DNA from: Candidatus Altarchaeota archaeon
GTDB taxonomy: Archaea; SpSt-1190
Direction of reading: 5' to 3'
Assembly (NCBI GenBank): GCA_018220935.1
Contig: JAAOXU010000005.1
Span: forward strand, 1-54,028
Length of the DNA: 54,028 bases
Part shown: positions 40,972-49,781 of the stretch, piece by piece
Layout of the letters: each line of letters starts with the position of its first letter
Numbering within the stretch: position 1 is the first letter of the stretch
The notes under the pieces: generated by a model
Told to the model about the DNA's origin: nothing
What the model saw: the letters and a program-made list of their open reading frames with translations, nothing else
Databases searched by the model: none
Made by a program: the position numbers and the translations under genes

Positions 40972-41514
40972 GTGTCTTTATCAAAGATAGTTTTCACAGG
41001 TGGACCTGCTAGTGGTAAAACAACTTTACTAAATGAAACTAAAAAGTTCTTTAAAAAACAAGCTAAAATTGCCTGTTTTATTGATGAAGTTCCAAGAGAT
41101 TTATTGAAAGAAGCTAAAATTACTAAAACGCGAGCAGTTCCTTGGGATTGTTATCATACTTTTGAGCTTAAGACTATGAGAGTTCAAATTCAAAGAGAAA
41201 ATAAGTGTAAAGGTTTGACTTTTCTAGATAGATCTGCAATTGATGTTATTGCATATTACAAGCTTTTAGGGGGTCTTCCACCCAAATTTTTAGTAGATAT
41301 CGCAAGAAAGAGAAAATATGACCAAGTATTCTTTTTGGATTTACTTCCATTTACAATTGATGCAGAAAGATATGAGACGTCACAAGAAGAAGCAGAAAAG
41401 ATTTCAAAAGTTATTGCTAAAACGTATGAGATGTTTGGGTATGAACTTTTAAGAGTCCCAGTACTCCCCATCCCCAAACGACTAGATTATGTATTAAAAC
41501 GTGCTAAGCTCTAA
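40972..41514 (+). CDS. AAA_28-type P-loop kinase/ATPase
   Basis: 180 aa. FTGGPASGKTTLL P-loop, DEVPRDLL, TFLDRSAIDVIAYY and FFLDLLPF as in the NadR-C/Ttd14-like AAA_28 family. Probably phosphorylates a small molecule or binds a lipid; target unknown. GTG start. Convergent with the next gene, 4-base overlap. Confidence 0.75.
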   Translation: MSLSKIVFTGGPASGKTTLLNETKKFFKKQAKIACFIDEVPRDLLKEAKITKTRAVPWDCYHTFELKTMRVQIQRENKCKGLTFLDRSAIDVIAYYKLLGGLPPKFLVDIARKRKYDQVFFLDLLPFTIDAERYETSQEEAEKISKVIAKTYEMFGYELLRVPVLPIPKRLDYVLKRAKL

Positions 41515-43181
41515 TCACTTGAAAATACTACATCTAACCAATCTACAATATCTGATATAAAACTAAATATTGACTTTTTAAAGTGTTCTTTATCAAACTC
41601 TGCAAATTCTGGAAATTCTTGATTGAATGAATCAACTACTTGGACTTGTCCTTCCTCTGATTCAATTATTTGTGAGGTCTTTGTTGCTCTTGTTTCAACA
41701 GTCTGAGTTATTGTATCAGTCATTACTTCACCTTCCATGGGTTCAGGCATTCCAGCTGCGGAGTCATACATCATACGAACAGGTCCAAAATATTGACCTT
41801 TTGGTACAATCCACTTAGTAATTGACCAGTCACTAACTTGAACTATGTTTTTAGTTAATTCATCAAGTTTGATTATTGCTTCTTCTTCATTATCTAAATC
41901 AATTTGAACTCGTGCAAATACTGCATTTTTTGTAATTACAACATCTCTCATTTGTGTGGGGGGATACATCATTTTCTCATCTGCACTCGTTATTTCTGCA
42001 AAGTTGTCTTTGACAAATAATTGAATATACGGATTTCCGATGTTAACACTTACAGTGTCTCCATAGTAATTTTTATTCATCCGGTCTTCAACAAGTTCCA
42101 TATTGCTTAATTCACTTTCACGTAATTTCAAATTACTTGCTTTTTTAGTGCCTTCAAAATGAGCATAAATGTTTTCTTCATCTGCTGCAAAGGTTCTATA
42201 GTCTATTTCTCTAAGATCTGGAATTATACTTTCTCCAAAGAACCTACTAGTGATTTCTGAAATATAAGTTTCTGCGTCACTGACAAAGTCCCCTGCCCTT
42301 TTACCGTCAACTGCAACATAAACTTGGGCCACATCACCATCAAATCCATAGACTTGAACACTTATCCAGGCTTCTTCGATTTGTTTGTTTGCAGACAGAT
42401 GGAATCTGCCTTCTTTTCTGTAAAATCCATGACAATCTTCAATTTCTGTTAAGTAATAGTCATCTCGATTAAGTTCACAATTCAAATTTTTACTTATGGC
42501 TTCAAGATCAAAAATACCTTTGGCTTCACCTTCAAATGCATATGCAATATCTTCACTAAAATAAGAAATGTACTCTACTTCATTTGAGACTAACTCTCTT
42601 ATTTCTGAAGTTTTAACTTTAATTATGACTTCACAATATCCCTGTTGATCATTAAGATATACTTTGTCAAAGTCACTGTAAACTGATTTTAAGCTATTAC
42701 AGTCAATCTGGGTCGCGCCTTCTTTATTGTATACTGGGTACGCTACTGTATAAAACTCATCGTCCTTTCCACTTGATAGATACTCGACAAATCTCTCTTT
42801 TAAGTAATAATCTAACATTTGTGATTCTTTTTCTGAAAATACCGCATCAACATCTTTGAAATCATACATATTAATGGAAACACTAACTATTTTACCATCA
42901 ATTTCACTATCACTTTGTTTGAAGAAAAGATTTACATTCATATTTTGGTTTTCTTCACCTTTCCAACAATATGTCTCTTTAGTTTTGACAAATTCATATG
43001 TACTTAAATCTACTTCTTGTTTGGCTAAAGTTATTGCTCGTTCAATTGTACTATCTGAGACTATACACGAGTCTTCCATGAAAGGTGTTGGCATCATATC
43101 AATTCCAACTGATGTCTCCCCAATCATAGTATCTGAAAAACCAAACTGAAACAAAACAAGTAGTGCTAATAATACACGCAT
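41511..43181 (-). CDS. Large secreted protein, unknown
   Basis: 556 aa. Signal peptide (about 1-17), no other clear TM. Mixed alpha/beta sequence with several Cys (CIVSD, YCWKG, QIDCNS, GYCEV, NCELN, EDCHGF) that may form disulfides. Acidic C-terminal region rich in Thr/Glu and an amphipathic C-terminal helix (SIFSFISDIVDWLDVVF). Repeated beta-strand rhythm suggests tandem domains. No family recognised. Confidence 0.6.
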   Translation of the reverse strand: MRVLLALLVLFQFGFSDTMIGETSVGIDMMPTPFMEDSCIVSDSTIERAITLAKQEVDLSTYEFVKTKETYCWKGEENQNMNVNLFFKQSDSEIDGKIVSVSINMYDFKDVDAVFSEKESQMLDYYLKERFVEYLSSGKDDEFYTVAYPVYNKEGATQIDCNSLKSVYSDFDKVYLNDQQGYCEVIIKVKTSEIRELVSNEVEYISYFSEDIAYAFEGEAKGIFDLEAISKNLNCELNRDDYYLTEIEDCHGFYRKEGRFHLSANKQIEEAWISVQVYGFDGDVAQVYVAVDGKRAGDFVSDAETYISEITSRFFGESIIPDLREIDYRTFAADEENIYAHFEGTKKASNLKLRESELSNMELVEDRMNKNYYGDTVSVNIGNPYIQLFVKDNFAEITSADEKMMYPPTQMRDVVITKNAVFARVQIDLDNEEEAIIKLDELTKNIVQVSDWSITKWIVPKGQYFGPVRMMYDSAAGMPEPMEGEVMTDTITQTVETRATKTSQIIESEEGQVQVVDSFNQEFPEFAEFDKEHFKKSIFSFISDIVDWLDVVFSSD

Positions 43182-43259
43182 AGTTTGATTGAGATTAGCA
43201 CCTATTTATTCTTAATTCTTGTTAAAAAACCATATAAATAACTCTGTTAGTTTGAATTT

Positions 43260-43802
43260 ATGAAGCAAATCACCGTTGTAACTGCTGTTTTGTTTGCAGT
43301 TATAATTGGATATGCTTTAGTAAATCTTGGTGATAATATGACAAATAAAATAGCAGTAATAGACACTAATTATGGGACGATGGAAATTGAGTTATTTGAG
43401 GATAGAGCCCCAATAACTACTAAAAATTTTATTGATTTAGCAGAAAAAGGTTTTTATGATAATTTAATATTTCATAGGGTGATAAAAGAGTTTATGATCC
43501 AAGGTGGGGACCCAGATGGGCGAGGCACTGGTGGACCTGGATATGAGATTCCTGATGAATTTCATGCGGAATTAAAACACGATAAACCTGGAATTCTCTC
43601 AATGGCAAATTCTGGACCTAATACTGGGGGTAGTCAGTTTTTCATAACTCTTATACCAACACCTTGGCTTGATGGTAAACACTCAGTCTTTGGTCAAATA
43701 ATTAAGGGTGAAGAGATACTTCAGAAAATTGGTGCAGTTCAAACTGGGCCTGGGGATAAGCCACTAACTGATATTGTTATGAAAAAAGTAATTATTAAGT
43801 AA
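43260..43802 (+). CDS. Membrane-anchored cyclophilin (peptidyl-prolyl isomerase)
   Basis: 180 aa. One N-terminal anchor (about 5-22), then a bacterial-type cyclophilin: FHRVIKEFMIQGGDPDGRGTGG (catalytic Arg/Phe), GILSMANSGPNTGGSQFFI, TPWLDGKHSVFGQI. Probably folds exported proteins. ATG about 25 nt behind ATATAAAT (leaderless). Confidence 0.93.
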   Translation: MKQITVVTAVLFAVIIGYALVNLGDNMTNKIAVIDTNYGTMEIELFEDRAPITTKNFIDLAEKGFYDNLIFHRVIKEFMIQGGDPDGRGTGGPGYEIPDEFHAELKHDKPGILSMANSGPNTGGSQFFITLIPTPWLDGKHSVFGQIIKGEEILQKIGAVQTGPGDKPLTDIVMKKVIIK

Positions 43803-43844
43803 TTTCGACCTAATGCTTTTATGCACCCGTTAGTTTAGTGTATT

Positions 43845-45338
43845 GTGAAGTGGACAAGACCTATTAGTTTAGTTTTAGTCACAATAAGTTTGGTTTTATT
43901 CTTCAAATTTCTTATTGGTCTTTGGGGTTATACTGTTGATGATGCCTTTATCGTTTTTAGATATGCTGAAAATTTAGTTGATGGGAATGGTTTAGTTTGG
44001 AATGTTTCAAGTTTAAGGTCTGAAGGTTATACTAGTTTTTCGTGGCTTATGCTAATTGTCATCGGTCAATTCTTTGGTCTTAATTTGTTGATTTATTCTA
44101 AGTTATTGGGACTTCTTTTTTTACTTGGCACCTTGTATTTCTTTTGGAAATTCTCAAAGGAGTTATTTAAGGCTGATTTACAGATTTTTGTATTTTCAGT
44201 TGCTTTATTTTTTATGTTATCCAATTCATTTACGGCTTTACACACAGTTGCAGGGCTTGAAACTATCGCATTTTCATTTAGTTTGGTTGCTTTACTTTGG
44301 TATGCTTACAAAAATGATATAAAAATACTATCTTATGTTGCCTTGTTTTCAAGTTTAACTAGGCCGGAGGGTATAATTGCATCTTTTACTACGTTTTCAC
44401 TGATTTTTATTAAATCTAAACATAGGAAAAAACACCTAAAAATTGTTAGTCTTAACTTTTTGTTCCCTCTTCTGCTGTATTTTGTAATTAAATTTATTTA
44501 CTTTGGACATTTGTTTTCATTACCCATATTTGTAAAAATTCTAAATTATTCTTTTGATAGCATTAAACCAATAATTTTTTTGAGGTTTTTATTTTATGTT
44601 TTACCTTTTTTACTTCTTATTTATCTAAACAAAACTTTTCAGAAGTCTAAATTAAGATTGTTACTCCTTGGACCTTTGTCTTACTTAATTTTTTATCCAT
44701 TCTCAAATCATTGGATGAATTATGGGATGCGTTTGTATTTTCCAGCTTATGCTTTAATTTATCTTTTAACTGCAATTTCAGTTGGGTATTTTCTTAAAAA
44801 AAACCAAAAATATTTACGAATTGTAATGCTCTTAGTGGTTCTAGTTTTATTTTTAAATTTTAATTCGATTACAACTTTTATGGCATATTCAAACTTTATG
44901 CCACACTATCCAGAAACTGCACTCTACAAAATTGGAATGGCCTTGGGTGATTTTTCAAACTCAGATTTTTTATTAGTAACTAGTTATGCAGGTGCAATTC
45001 CATATTTTTCAAAAGTTAATCATGTTGATACTTATGGTTTAACTGATCCAAATATTGCAATAAATGGTGTTGCATCATTTGACTATATTGATAGTATTAA
45101 GCCTGATCTCATCTTAGTTTACAATTCTGTCGACAAAGTTCCCGAACAAAACGTGCATCCATTGCCATATGAGTGGCCCTTTATTTTGTATGCACAAGAA
45201 CATAATTATACGGCTTTACCTGGAATATTGTTTATTAAAGACTATTATTTTATACCTTTAATTAATCCAGAACTCAAAAACGTTGATATTCTAAAAACAT
45301 CTTTATTTGATGTGTCAGTTTGGTCTAAAACTAATTAG
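43845..45338 (+). CDS. GT-C type membrane glycosyltransferase-like protein
   Basis: 497 aa, about 11 TM helices. YTVDDAFIVFRYAENLVDG (about residues 29-47) is the DD motif of lipid-linked GT-C transferases; C-terminal exposed domain with VDTYGLTDP. GTG start with TTTTATG box about 26 nt upstream. One of three such proteins in this window, consistent with a glycosylated cell surface. Confidence 0.7.
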   Translation: MKWTRPISLVLVTISLVLFFKFLIGLWGYTVDDAFIVFRYAENLVDGNGLVWNVSSLRSEGYTSFSWLMLIVIGQFFGLNLLIYSKLLGLLFLLGTLYFFWKFSKELFKADLQIFVFSVALFFMLSNSFTALHTVAGLETIAFSFSLVALLWYAYKNDIKILSYVALFSSLTRPEGIIASFTTFSLIFIKSKHRKKHLKIVSLNFLFPLLLYFVIKFIYFGHLFSLPIFVKILNYSFDSIKPIIFLRFLFYVLPFLLLIYLNKTFQKSKLRLLLLGPLSYLIFYPFSNHWMNYGMRLYFPAYALIYLLTAISVGYFLKKNQKYLRIVMLLVVLVLFLNFNSITTFMAYSNFMPHYPETALYKIGMALGDFSNSDFLLVTSYAGAIPYFSKVNHVDTYGLTDPNIAINGVASFDYIDSIKPDLILVYNSVDKVPEQNVHPLPYEWPFILYAQEHNYTALPGILFIKDYYFIPLINPELKNVDILKTSLFDVSVWSKTN

Positions 45339-45348
45339 TTTAAAAATA

Positions 45349-45534
45349 TTATTTTTTCAGTTGTTTAAGAGATGCAATGATGATTTTCCAGTGTTGTATT
45401 ATATGTATTCCAATGAGCAACATAAAAATTGGTTGAAGTATTGCGGGAGTTGTAATCCCTACAAATTTTGATAATACTAATACAACAAAAACTAAAATCA
45501 TTAGCCAGTCAATAATTAAAATACTTTTTTTCAT
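45349..45534 (-). CDS. Small two-TM protein (DUF4405-like)
   Basis: 61 aa from the ATG at 45534, about 24 nt behind TATA-like CATATATG. Two helices with HIIQHW between the second helix and tail, reminiscent of the His-containing DUF4405 family. Function unknown. Divergent from the next gene, sharing the promoter region. Confidence 0.5.
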   Translation of the reverse strand: MKKSILIIDWLMILVFVVLVLSKFVGITTPAILQPIFMLLIGIHIIQHWKIIIASLKQLKK

Positions 45535-45560
45535 AATATTACTTAGTTTTAGGTGCATAT

Positions 45561-46103
45561 ATGTCTTATTCACAAAAAATAACGGGGGTTATAAGTCACA
45601 AAAAACAAGTTCAAACGTATAAAATGACAAAAGAAACAGTGGTGGGAATGAATAATTATGCCCACTTAGGTAGTGATGAGAATGGAGTAACTTATGGTTT
45701 AGGGGGTTGTTTAGGCCTCATAATTTTTACTCCAGATCATGGCGCTATAATGCACTATGGCAACACCCCCATCCTTTTATCAAGTCCTTATTATCAACGA
45801 CTTGTTGGTGTTCTGTCGGGTCAATCATTTTCAGATGCATTGGATGATTTTACACACAATTATCCACAAGTAAAAAATGCGGGGATAAAAAGGGCAGTTG
45901 CTTTGTATCCAAAAACGTATACTACCGAAAGTAAGCAGATATTTTATGATATTCTCTTTAATCAACTCGGCGATGATTTAGAATTAAAAGAACTACCTTA
46001 TGACTTTTCTGAGGATAAAAAAGGACATTTCATATCTTTATCTATGAAAACTGCTAGTTGGGAGTCATCTCTTGGTGGCGGTAGTTTTGAAACTTATCTA
46101 TGA
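45561..46103 (+). CDS. Hypothetical protein, possible CheD-like fold
   Basis: 180 aa. GLGGCLGLIIFTPDHGAIMHYGNTP resembles the CheD deamidase pattern GLGSC...GxxxH with catalytic Cys and His, but the rest does not match clearly. No chemotaxis gene is nearby. AGGTG Shine-Dalgarno 5 nt before ATG. Could be a deamidase or unrelated; moderate doubt. Confidence 0.5.
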   Translation: MSYSQKITGVISHKKQVQTYKMTKETVVGMNNYAHLGSDENGVTYGLGGCLGLIIFTPDHGAIMHYGNTPILLSSPYYQRLVGVLSGQSFSDALDDFTHNYPQVKNAGIKRAVALYPKTYTTESKQIFYDILFNQLGDDLELKELPYDFSEDKKGHFISLSMKTASWESSLGGGSFETYL

Positions 46104-46282
46104 TTCAATAAATCCAATTGGTTTAATTGTTAAGTTTCCCACACCTCTATTTCTTTGGAAAATATTAATACGTATCCATAGTTAATGTGGGAGTCTTGGT
46201 AACACGTAATTTTTTCTTAAACCAAAACTAAAATTTACAAATTAAATGGAAAATAATTAAAACGTTATAGTTGATTAAGCGT
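46104..46282. other. 179-base intergenic region with weak inverted repeat
   Basis: AT-rich. Holds TCCCACA (46137-46143) and TGTGGGA (46186-46192), an inverted repeat too far apart for a compact hairpin, and the promoter of the following methyltransferase. Nothing tRNA-like seen. Confidence 0.3.
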
Positions 46283-46972
46283 ATGGACGATTATACCGAA
46301 GATTATTTTAAATCTCACTCAAATTATAAGTTATCTGGCGGTTATGAGAGTTTAAGAAAAGACGTAATTTTTAGGGTTCGTCTTGTCATAAAAAAATTCT
46401 TTAAAAATTTGGACCGAAACGCAAAAGTTCTTTGTATAGGAACTGCTTATGGATATGACGTTGAAGCTTTTTTACAAGAGGGTTTTAAGGATGTTTATGG
46501 AATGGATATTTCAAAGCATGCAATAAAAGAAGCAAAGAAGACCTACAAAAATAAGGCTAAATTCTTTGTCGATGATGCAGAAAAACCAAAGGTCAAAGAA
46601 AAATTTGATTTGATTTATGCATTTGATGTGGTCGAACACATACCAAATCCCTTAAAGGCGTTGACTAATTGAAAAAAAATTCTAAATAAAAATGGTAAAG
46701 TTTTTATCTCAACTTCTGATGCAGTTGGTGTTAATTTCGTCTTTAGATTAGCCAGATTCATAAAGCCTCTAAAGGGCTTAGCTGAAACAATTGATAATGA
46801 AATAACTCACATCTCCGTACTTCCAGAATATAAGTGGTTACAATTTTTTTCTTTTGCAGGATATGATGTAGAACAATCAAAAAAAGTTTTTAGTTTAACC
46901 AAAAATAAATTATTTATGAATTATATATCTCCAGTTAGGCTACTATTAAATTATGTTTTGAGAGTAAAATGA
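46283..46972 (+). pseudogene. SAM-dependent methyltransferase with an in-frame TGA
   Basis: From ATG 46283: VLCIGTAYGYDVEAF (motif I), VYGMDISKHAI, YAFDVVEHIPNP, then ALTN, TGA (46670-46672), and the same frame continues KKILNKNGKVFIST, as in intact class I methyltransferases, to a TGA at 46970-46972 (229 codons). A Trp codon TGG would fit the TGA position. Point nonsense mutation, readthrough or sequencing error. Other genes here use TGA as stop, so general recoding is unlikely. Confidence 0.8.
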
Positions 46973-47032
46973 AACATTACAAAGCTTAATCATGACTAAA
47001 GGTCCAAAACCTCAGGATTATTGAGTATAAAT

Positions 47033-47368
47033 TTACAAATAAGGCCGCATAAATTTATTGTAGGCTTCTTTGTTGCCCCAAACATAGTGACTTTGCCCCT
47101 TAACTGCCTGCTCAAAGTCTAGGTTGACCATCAAGGCTCTGCCAGACTTATTTTTTGGTACAGCGTATATGAATTCTGGTTCCTCATCAAGAACCTCTTT
47201 TACAAGTGCCCTTCCTATTCCCTTTCGTCTTATAGGTTTGTCAACGTCGACATAAGACAAGTATATGCCACCCTGAATGTGACGGTATTCAACTCTTCCC
47301 ACTTCAGAGTCGTCGACTACTGCCCGAATTGTGACTTTCTTGTTTTTTTGAGTTTTGGTGAACTTCAT
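47033..47368 (-). CDS. GNAT family N-acetyltransferase
   Basis: 111 aa. Acetyl-CoA loop IRRKGIGRALVKEVL after YLSYVDVD; C-terminal NLDFEQAV. Short single-domain GNAT. Substrate unknown; neighbours are also unassigned. Confidence 0.8.
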   Translation of the reverse strand: MKFTKTQKNKKVTIRAVVDDSEVGRVEYRHIQGGIYLSYVDVDKPIRRKGIGRALVKEVLDEEPEFIYAVPKNKSGRALMVNLDFEQAVKGQSHYVWGNKEAYNKFMRPYL

Positions 47369-47391
47369 GGGATCACAAAATTATTTGTAAA

Positions 47392-47946
47392 TTACTTTAC
47401 CAATGCATAGCTTTGTCTTTTATGTGGCAATCTCGGAACTACAAATTCTATAACATCATCCATAGATGCAACCGGTCTTCTTTTACTGATTAACCCGGTC
47501 TTTTCAAGTAAGTATAAATCGTCTGAAATTTGTTTTGTGTGTTTTTTATTAATATTATAGTCAAAGACGGCAGTTTCTGGGCAATCATATGTCCCCCCTT
47601 CGTTCATAAAGTAAAGTCCACGGTTCCCAAATTTATGTAATCCGCTGGCTATTCCACTTATTGTTTGTCCTGCTGTTTGTCCTGTTTCTCCAATTTCATT
47701 TAAGGGCGTTTCTAAAACAAATTCTCCATTTTCATTGTATTTGGCCACCAAACTATTTGAGTATGAATCAACTTCACCTTCGTTTTTTTCTCTTACAACC
47801 CGTTCTATTGACTCTTTGATTTCATGATACCTTTTGTCTGATTTTTTATTTTTAAGAAGATATTCGGTGCGTGTCTCCCAGTGTTCATCATTGTTCCTAA
47901 ATTCCCCCTCAAACCCGTTTTCCGCTTCATTCAATGTGATTGACAT
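47392..47946 (-). CDS. Hypothetical protein, 184 aa
   Basis: Soluble, charged N-terminal half (EHWETRTEYLLKNKKSDKRY) and a C-terminal part that could be winged-helix-like (ISDDLYLLEKTGLISKRRP). No family recognised. TATA-like AATATATAAAGG about 30 nt upstream, divergent from the P-loop kinase gene. Confidence 0.55.
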   Translation of the reverse strand: MSITLNEAENGFEGEFRNNDEHWETRTEYLLKNKKSDKRYHEIKESIERVVREKNEGEVDSYSNSLVAKYNENGEFVLETPLNEIGETGQTAGQTISGIASGLHKFGNRGLYFMNEGGTYDCPETAVFDYNINKKHTKQISDDLYLLEKTGLISKRRPVASMDDVIEFVVPRLPHKRQSYALVK

Positions 47947-48023
47947 AGGCTCTTTAGGATCTTTTCCCTTTATATATTTTTCTGACTAAGATACCCTTTT
48001 AAAGTAATAAAAAAGAGAGTGTA

Positions 48024-48653
48024 ATGGCGACATTAATTGTGATTTACGGCCTTCCTGGAACGGGGAAGACCACAATTTCAAAGAGAATTAACGAAACGTT
48101 TGAAGGGTCTTCTAGACGACTTTTTACTAAGCCCTATGAGGTTGGGGTTGACACTTCTGATCGAAGTGAGGATAGCTATTTGGATGCTAAAGAGCAGGCA
48201 TATGATGATTTGTTTGAAAGAACTAAGAAAACGTTGGAAAAGACAGAGGTTACTATAGTTGAAGGAACTTTTACGGATATTAAAAATAGAACTACGGGAC
48301 AAACAAGAATTGAAAACTATGTTGAACTTGTTGAAAACGAAGGACACCAGCTTTTACTTTTAGGTATTTATTGTAGTGACGAGTCACGACTAGAAGATCG
48401 CTTAATTTTACGAAAATCAATGTATCCCGAATCACGAGGATCTTTAGAAGAATACAAACTTCTTGTTCCTGCGTTCAATATTGACATTAATCACCCCGAA
48501 CATACAATTTTAATTGATAATGACGATATGAGTTTAGATGAACTTGATAATTATCTTGAAAAAAGTGTATACTCAAAGCTTAGTACGTATTTGGATGTAA
48601 TTGATCCTATTGATTATCAACCGAAAATTATGGGCTCAAAAACATCTGATTAA
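48024..48653 (+). CDS. AAA_33/zeta-like P-loop kinase
   Basis: 209 aa. GLPGTGKTTISKRI P-loop, VEGTFTD (Walker B region), ESRLEDRLILR lid-like segment. Belongs to the broad AAA_33 kinase group (polynucleotide, sugar or small-molecule kinases, zeta toxin relatives). No antitoxin seen next to it, so a toxin call is not justified. TATA about 25 nt before ATG. Confidence 0.75.
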   Translation: MATLIVIYGLPGTGKTTISKRINETFEGSSRRLFTKPYEVGVDTSDRSEDSYLDAKEQAYDDLFERTKKTLEKTEVTIVEGTFTDIKNRTTGQTRIENYVELVENEGHQLLLLGIYCSDESRLEDRLILRKSMYPESRGSLEEYKLLVPAFNIDINHPEHTILIDNDDMSLDELDNYLEKSVYSKLSTYLDVIDPIDYQPKIMGSKTSD

Positions 48654-48761
48654 ACAAGCCTCAATTGAAACGCACCCAAGACCTCTACCTTACCAAAGTC
48701 GTATGTTTTTTGTTTTTTATTATTTAGTAACAAATTTAAAGGGAAAAATTTAGGTATTTTT

Positions 48762-49235
48762 ATGACTGGTGACCTTGGTGTTTTAGAGCGGCTTTATGAC
48801 CCTCATTTTAGATATCAAATGCCAATCGACGAAGATTTAGATAATTTTAATGATTTAATGGAAATTATAACGCCTCAAGAAAATACTGAAAACGTTATTC
48901 ATTTTGATGCAACTAGATATGGTGGTGACTCAAAAGAGGTTGCAAACTCATATTCTGAGTTAGTTGGTTCGGCAAAAACCCAGAATTCAAAACTTAAAGT
49001 TCATACAAACGGACATTGGAACCAAGACATTACTATAAAACTGAAAACAAAAGAAACTAAAAATCCAAATGTCTTACTAAAAAAATACAAGAAGCTTTCT
49101 GAAGCTAGTAGTAAGGCATACAAGAGAGCAAAAAGCACAGACTATACTGTTGAATATATTATGGGTGCAATTGGTATGACAACTATATCTCTGGGTTTGT
49201 ATGCTTTGGCGGTTTCTGAAGGTATTTTACCTTAA
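48762..49235 (+). CDS. Hypothetical C-tail-anchored protein
   Basis: 157 aa. Soluble N-terminal region, basic KKYKKLSEASSKAYKRAK helix, then one C-terminal TM (about 132-152). Leaderless-type promoter (AATTTAAAGG about 24 nt upstream). No family recognised. Confidence 0.55.
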   Translation: MTGDLGVLERLYDPHFRYQMPIDEDLDNFNDLMEIITPQENTENVIHFDATRYGGDSKEVANSYSELVGSAKTQNSKLKVHTNGHWNQDITIKLKTKETKNPNVLLKKYKKLSEASSKAYKRAKSTDYTVEYIMGAIGMTTISLGLYALAVSEGILP

Positions 49236-49272
49236 GCCCCAACTGGACAGTCTTGATTTTGTTATGAACCCT
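49234..49272. repeat. 39-nt direct repeat, copy 1
   Basis: Begins AAGCCCCAACTGG and contains GTCTTGATTT and GTTATG; 34 of 39 bases match copy 2 at 49652-49690 in the same orientation. It starts inside the stop codon of the preceding gene. The two copies bracket the cupin gene. Confidence 0.65.
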
Positions 49273-49305
49273 ATCGTAAAAATGGAACAGAAACCACAGT
49301 TTACA

Positions 49306-49608
49306 TCATACTAATGTGAGGAGAAAAGAAGTATTCTTGTCCGCTCTTAATGAATGAATGGCATTTTCTTTCATATAAATAAAAACACCCTCTTTCATTT
49401 CTATGTCCGTTCCTTGGAGGTTAAAAACGCCTTTTCCTTCAATAACGTAAATAACACCATTTTTTGTTGATGTGTGTTCAGACATTTTCGTTCCTTCGGC
49501 CATACAGAATAAAGTAACACCTAACTCTTCGTTCTTTACAATTTCTTTACTCAATATCCCTTGTTTTGGATATTCGATTAGTTCCAAAATATTTTTGTCT
49601 ATATTCAC
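49306..49608 (-). CDS. Small cupin-domain protein
   Basis: 100 aa from GTG 49608, about 24 nt behind AAATATAC (leaderless). Single cupin barrel: MSEHTSTKNGVIYVIEGKGVF and MKENAIHSLRA give the two half-motifs with His ligands, one fewer than usual. Could be a sensor, isomerase or dioxygenase-like protein. Bracketed by 39-nt direct repeats. Confidence 0.8.
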   Translation of the reverse strand: MNIDKNILELIEYPKQGILSKEIVKNEELGVTLFCMAEGTKMSEHTSTKNGVIYVIEGKGVFNLQGTDIEMKEGVFIYMKENAIHSLRADKNTSFLLTLV

Positions 49609-49651
49609 AAAATTAGCATACGGTTTGTATATTTATTCGTTTTTTTGAACA

Positions 49652-49690
49652 AAGCCCCAACTGGGCTGTCTTGATTTGGTTATGGTCCCT
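49652..49690. repeat. 39-nt direct repeat, copy 2
   Basis: Same orientation as copy 1 with five mismatches. Here AGCCC-CAACT-GGGCT forms a 5-bp stem, weaker in copy 1. Lies in the 173-base gap before the mercury operon, which otherwise holds the divergent promoters of the cupin and regulator genes. Confidence 0.65.
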
Positions 49691-49753
49691 TCCATATACA
49701 CGTATTAATCCGTATTTTATAAAACCCTTTTAGTTCAAATAAAACTCAAAAAC

Positions 49754-49763
49754 TTTATATACA
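49754..49763 (+). promoter_or_regulatory. TATA box of the mercury operon
   Basis: CTTTATATAC preceded by a purine-rich BRE-like AAAAA, centred about 24 nt before the ATG at 49782; the transcript is probably leaderless. Textbook archaeal promoter. Confidence 0.65.
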
Positions 49764-49781
49764 TTCTATTTATCAAATATT

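Noticed and set aside
46137-46192. Inverted repeat TCCCACA/TGTGGGA as an RNA gene
   Set aside because: Only 7 bp with a 42-base loop; no cloverleaf, no CCA-type or anticodon arms, so not a tRNA or clear ncRNA.
46670-46672. Genome-wide recoding of TGA (Trp or Sec)
   Set aside because: TGA ends many genes here in overlapping ATGA junctions (4127, 7565, 14970, 18108), TGG is used for Trp throughout, and no selenoprotein context or SECIS-like element is apparent.
48024-48653. Zeta-type toxin of a toxin-antitoxin pair
   Set aside because: Only the general AAA_33 kinase motifs are present and no small antitoxin gene is adjacent.
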